A stretch of DNA of 64,000 bases from a bacterium ADurb.Bin243. GTDB lineage: Bacteria; Muiribacteriota; UBA9980. Location: the NCBI GenBank assembly GCA_002069765.1, contig MWBZ01000006.1, positions 1 through 64,000 of the forward strand, given 5' to 3'. This document shows positions 62,223 to 64,000 of the stretch, one piece after another (positions within the stretch are counted from its first letter, which is position 1; every line of letters starts with the position of its first letter). A model generated the notes under the pieces. The model searched no databases. It was not told the DNA's origin and was given only the letters and a program-made list of their open reading frames with translations. A program made the position numbers and the translations under genes.

Positions 62223-63203
62223 TTATTTTCCGCCTGAAAGCTGTTTTATATAGGGCTCCAGTTCGGCCGCATACGATGCGTCGCGTTCGAGAGCGGCTTT
62301 AAATTCGGCGAGCGCCTTTTGATTTTCGTTTTTCATGCTGTATATGACGCCCAGATTATAATAAGCCCTGGCGTCGGCGGGGTTGAGAAGCTTATTTTTA
62401 GCGAGCCTTGCTTCGCCCGATATTAAATTGCCGGATTCCGCTTCGAGTATGGCCAGATTGAGCTGGGCGTCATAATGGTCCGGTTTGATCTCGAGGGCTT
62501 TTTTATAATTTTCCATCGCCGCTTTGGGTTCGCCGGCCTTCTCGTAATATGTGCCGAGGTTAAAAAAAGCGGTTTCGTTTTTAGGGTTTATAAGCGCCGC
62601 CGTCTGCGCGCATTTGATGGCCTCCTGAGCGTTCGACGTATTAAAAAGAGCGTTTCCGAGGTTGTTATGCAGCCTGTCGTGGACCGGGTTTGCGGCCAGC
62701 CCGCGCCGGCAGGCGTCTATAGCTTCGGCATATTTTTTCTGGGCGAGGTATATATTTGAAAGGTTGTAATAAGCCTCGAAACGGCCGGGCTCCAGAGACG
62801 CCGCTTTCAAAAGGTACGTAAGCGCGTCGCCTGTTTTACCCATATCGTCCGAAGCGATTCCGGCGTTTAAATTTGCCGCGTAGTGGCGCGGATCGGCGGC
62901 AAGGGCTTTTTCATAGCAGCGCATTGCGGCCTGGTTGTCTTTTTTATACTGAAAGCAAAGGCCCATGTTGTAAAGAGCATCCACATCGGCCGGCCTTATT
63001 TTAAGGGCTTTTTCATATTCGCTTATCGCCTGGTCGAAATTATTTTTTGAAAATTGCTCGAGGCCGTTTTTCATAAAAAATTCAAAAGTCCCGGGCTTGA
63101 TTTCGATCGGCGGCTTGCCGCCGTTTATGCCCTGGGCGGCCGCCGGGCCCGCATAAATTGAAAATAGCGTTAAAACGGTTATCAGTAAAGCGATATTTTT
63201 CAT
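62223..63203 (-). CDS. Secreted TPR protein
   Basis: 326 residues with a Sec signal (AAA|Q at about 24). The rest is eight or more regular TPR units (e.g. YYNLSNIYLAQKKYAEAIDACRRGLAANPVH). Start ATG 63203 follows GAGGAGCTTTTAAA. A periplasmic scaffold, possibly for envelope assembly. It has its own promoter and is followed by the gene at 61338. Confidence 0.85.
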   Translation of the reverse strand: MKNIALLITVLTLFSIYAGPAAAQGINGGKPPIEIKPGTFEFFMKNGLEQFSKNNFDQAISEYEKALKIRPADVDALYNMGLCFQYKKDNQAAMRCYEKALAADPRHYAANLNAGIASDDMGKTGDALTYLLKAASLEPGRFEAYYNLSNIYLAQKKYAEAIDACRRGLAANPVHDRLHNNLGNALFNTSNAQEAIKCAQTAALINPKNETAFFNLGTYYEKAGEPKAAMENYKKALEIKPDHYDAQLNLAILEAESGNLISGEARLAKNKLLNPADARAYYNLGVIYSMKNENQKALAEFKAALERDASYAAELEPYIKQLSGGK

Positions 63204-63269
63204 TTTAAAAGCTCCTCGATCGTTTTTGAATCTTCAACTCGCGTTATAAGCGGGCGTGAAATCCTTTTT

Positions 63270-63298
63270 ATCTTATCAAAACTCGCCCGCAAAGTCAA
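63270..63298 (-). promoter_or_regulatory. Sigma-70-type promoter of the secreted TPR gene
   Basis: Minus strand TTGACT, 17-base spacer, TAAGAT, about 65 bases before the ATG at 63203. Confidence 0.6.
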
Positions 63299-63326
63299 TA
63301 AAATTAGAGAAAATCGATATTTTATC

Positions 63327-63355
63327 TTGACTTTGCGCATCGCCGGATATATAAT
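63327..63355 (+). promoter_or_regulatory. Strong sigma-70-type promoter reading into the heptad element
   Basis: TTGACT, 17-base spacer, TATAAT. The start point (about 63362) coincides with the first base of repeat family 2, copy 2; the next gene starts only at 63636. Confidence 0.7.
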
Positions 63356-63363
63356 TATATTTG

Positions 63364-63470
63364 GCTCTTATTCATTTCATATGAGTAAGTTTATTAGTGA
63401 ATAGTGTAGAGTGGATAGTGAATAGTTAAGGCTGGGGCTCGCCCTGCGAGCTTTATATATAAAATATTAA
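63364..63470 (+). repeat. Dispersed non-coding repeat family 2, copy 2 (heptad element)
   Basis: Same element as 51970-52072: CTCTTATTCATTTCAT, five heptads (63396-63430: AGTGAAT, AGTGTAG, AGTGGAT, AGTGAAT, AGTTAAG), then GCTCGC CCT GCGAGC (63437-63451) followed by an AT-rich stretch. Confidence 0.85.
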
Positions 63471-63506
63471 AAACGCCTTATCGAAATTTCCAAAAGTCCT
63501 TTAGTT

Positions 63507-63534
63507 CTCAACTCTCCACTCTAAACTCTTAACT
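63507..63534 (-). repeat. Inverted array of four heptads
   Basis: CTCAACT, CTCCACT, CTAAACT, CTTAACT: the reverse complements are AGT-type heptads like those at 63396-63430. The two arrays face each other and could pair imperfectly. The remaining gap to 63635 holds no other signal. Confidence 0.7.
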
Positions 63535-63635
63535 TAATTTTAATATTTTACCCATTACGATATGAAAAAGACCCTTATGTTTCAATAAAGAAACCGGGGG
63601 CGATTACGTCCCTAATAATTGTAACCGGACCGGCC

Positions 63636-64000
63636 ATGAGACAATTCCTTATACTCGCAAAATACAGCCTGCTGGAGATAATAAACCTGCTCAGATACGA
63701 CAAAAAACGCACCATTTTCTGGGTTTTACTGTTGATGTCGCCGCTTATAATCATCGGCAGCGCGGCTTCGGCGATTTCTCTTTTTAAAGACGCGGCCAAA
63801 CATGTTCCTATAACTCCGCTTTTAAACTCATTCGCGCTGGCGTTATTCGTTTTATTCGGATTCACCGCTTCCGCCAATTTATTCGTAACCATGAAATCAG
63901 TCTTCAATTCATCGTTCATAGAAAAACTCGCGCCTTTGCCTATAAACAATGCGACGCTTTTTTTCGCTAAAATTTTCGATATGATTTTTTTTAATTATTT
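63636..64000 (+). CDS. Membrane protein, N-terminal part (possible ABC-2-type permease)
   Basis: The frame opens at ATG 63636 and runs off the window (121 residues seen). Two hydrophobic segments (WVLLLMSPLIIIGSA and LALFVLFGFTASANLFV) lie between charged loops; a following LAPLPINNATLFFAKI stretch recalls the permease subunits of ABC-2-type exporters. No strong ribosome site (GGAC eight bases before). Too short for a firm family call. Confidence 0.65.
   Translation, partial: MRQFLILAKYSLLEIINLLRYDKKRTIFWVLLLMSPLIIIGSAASAISLFKDAAKHVPITPLLNSFALALFVLFGFTASANLFVTMKSVFNSSFIEKLAPLPINNATLFFAKIFDMIFFNY

Noticed and set aside
63396-63534. CRISPR array
   Set aside because: Seven-base units without spacers, in two opposed blocks.
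1-64000. tRNA, rRNA genes and insertion sequences
   Set aside because: No cloverleaf, rRNA stretch or transposase was recognised by eye; a tRNAscan or IS search could still find a missed one.

Overview
The window reads as the chromosome of a diderm, probably anaerobic bacterium of moderate GC content. An outer membrane is implied by a TolC-type channel, a TamB-like protein and several lipoproteins. Oxygen sensitivity is suggested by a two-iron superoxide reductase. The cell has type IV pilins, c-di-GMP enzymes, sigma-54 promoters with matching activators, and a DivIVA/YggT/YggS division cluster. The taxon cannot be fixed from sequence alone; a little-cultured phylum such as Riflebacteria or Wallbacteria is only a guess. 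Ribosome binding sites are usually GGAGG or AAGGTGA, and several starts below were moved to the codon that fits them. TAA, TGA and TAG all end genes here.

Layout. 1-599: start of a surface lipoprotein. 795-4908: an NtrC-type two-component pair facing a Cys-rich secreted protein that has a sigma-54 promoter and an upstream palindrome, arranged like ZraSR-ZraP. 5196-11435: a giant surface lipoprotein reading frame cut by one in-frame TAG. 11550-16411: radical SAM and DUF362 pair, membrane sulfatase-fold enzyme, superoxide reductase, ribosomal protein S20. 16584-22920: signalling operon of a PP2C phosphatase, a diguanylate cyclase and an HD-GYP protein. 22991-28627: HIT protein, TamB-like protein, phosphoglycerate mutase. 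28858-30669: sigma factor and a membrane GAF protein. 30859-40011: ClpC, an orphan OppC-type permease, a PilS/PilR-like pair and two long pilin-like proteins, the second with a consensus sigma-54 promoter and TTGCAT repeats upstream.

40210-50910: a secreted protein, then a five-gene minus-strand operon (acetyltransferase, LuxE, LuxC fused to a PaaK-like ligase, two TPR proteins) with its own promoter and no luciferase. 51095-53321: divIVA, yggT and yggS, with three non-coding elements in the yggT-yggS gap. 53354-60519: a TolC/HlyD/MacB-type export operon with a double-length adaptor and no ATPase. 60760-63203: a chorismate-mutase-like protein and two TPR-type envelope proteins. 63364-64000: a second copy of a heptad repeat element and the start of a membrane protein.

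The points most worth following are: the ZraSR-like circuit with a Cys-rich output protein; the orphan fatty-acyl reductase operon; the two dispersed non-coding repeat families (4939-5133 with 52348-52577, and 51970-52072 with 63364-63470); the TAG-interrupted surface protein; and the pilins with added C-terminal domains under sigma-54 control. All functions are read from motifs and context; no database search was possible.
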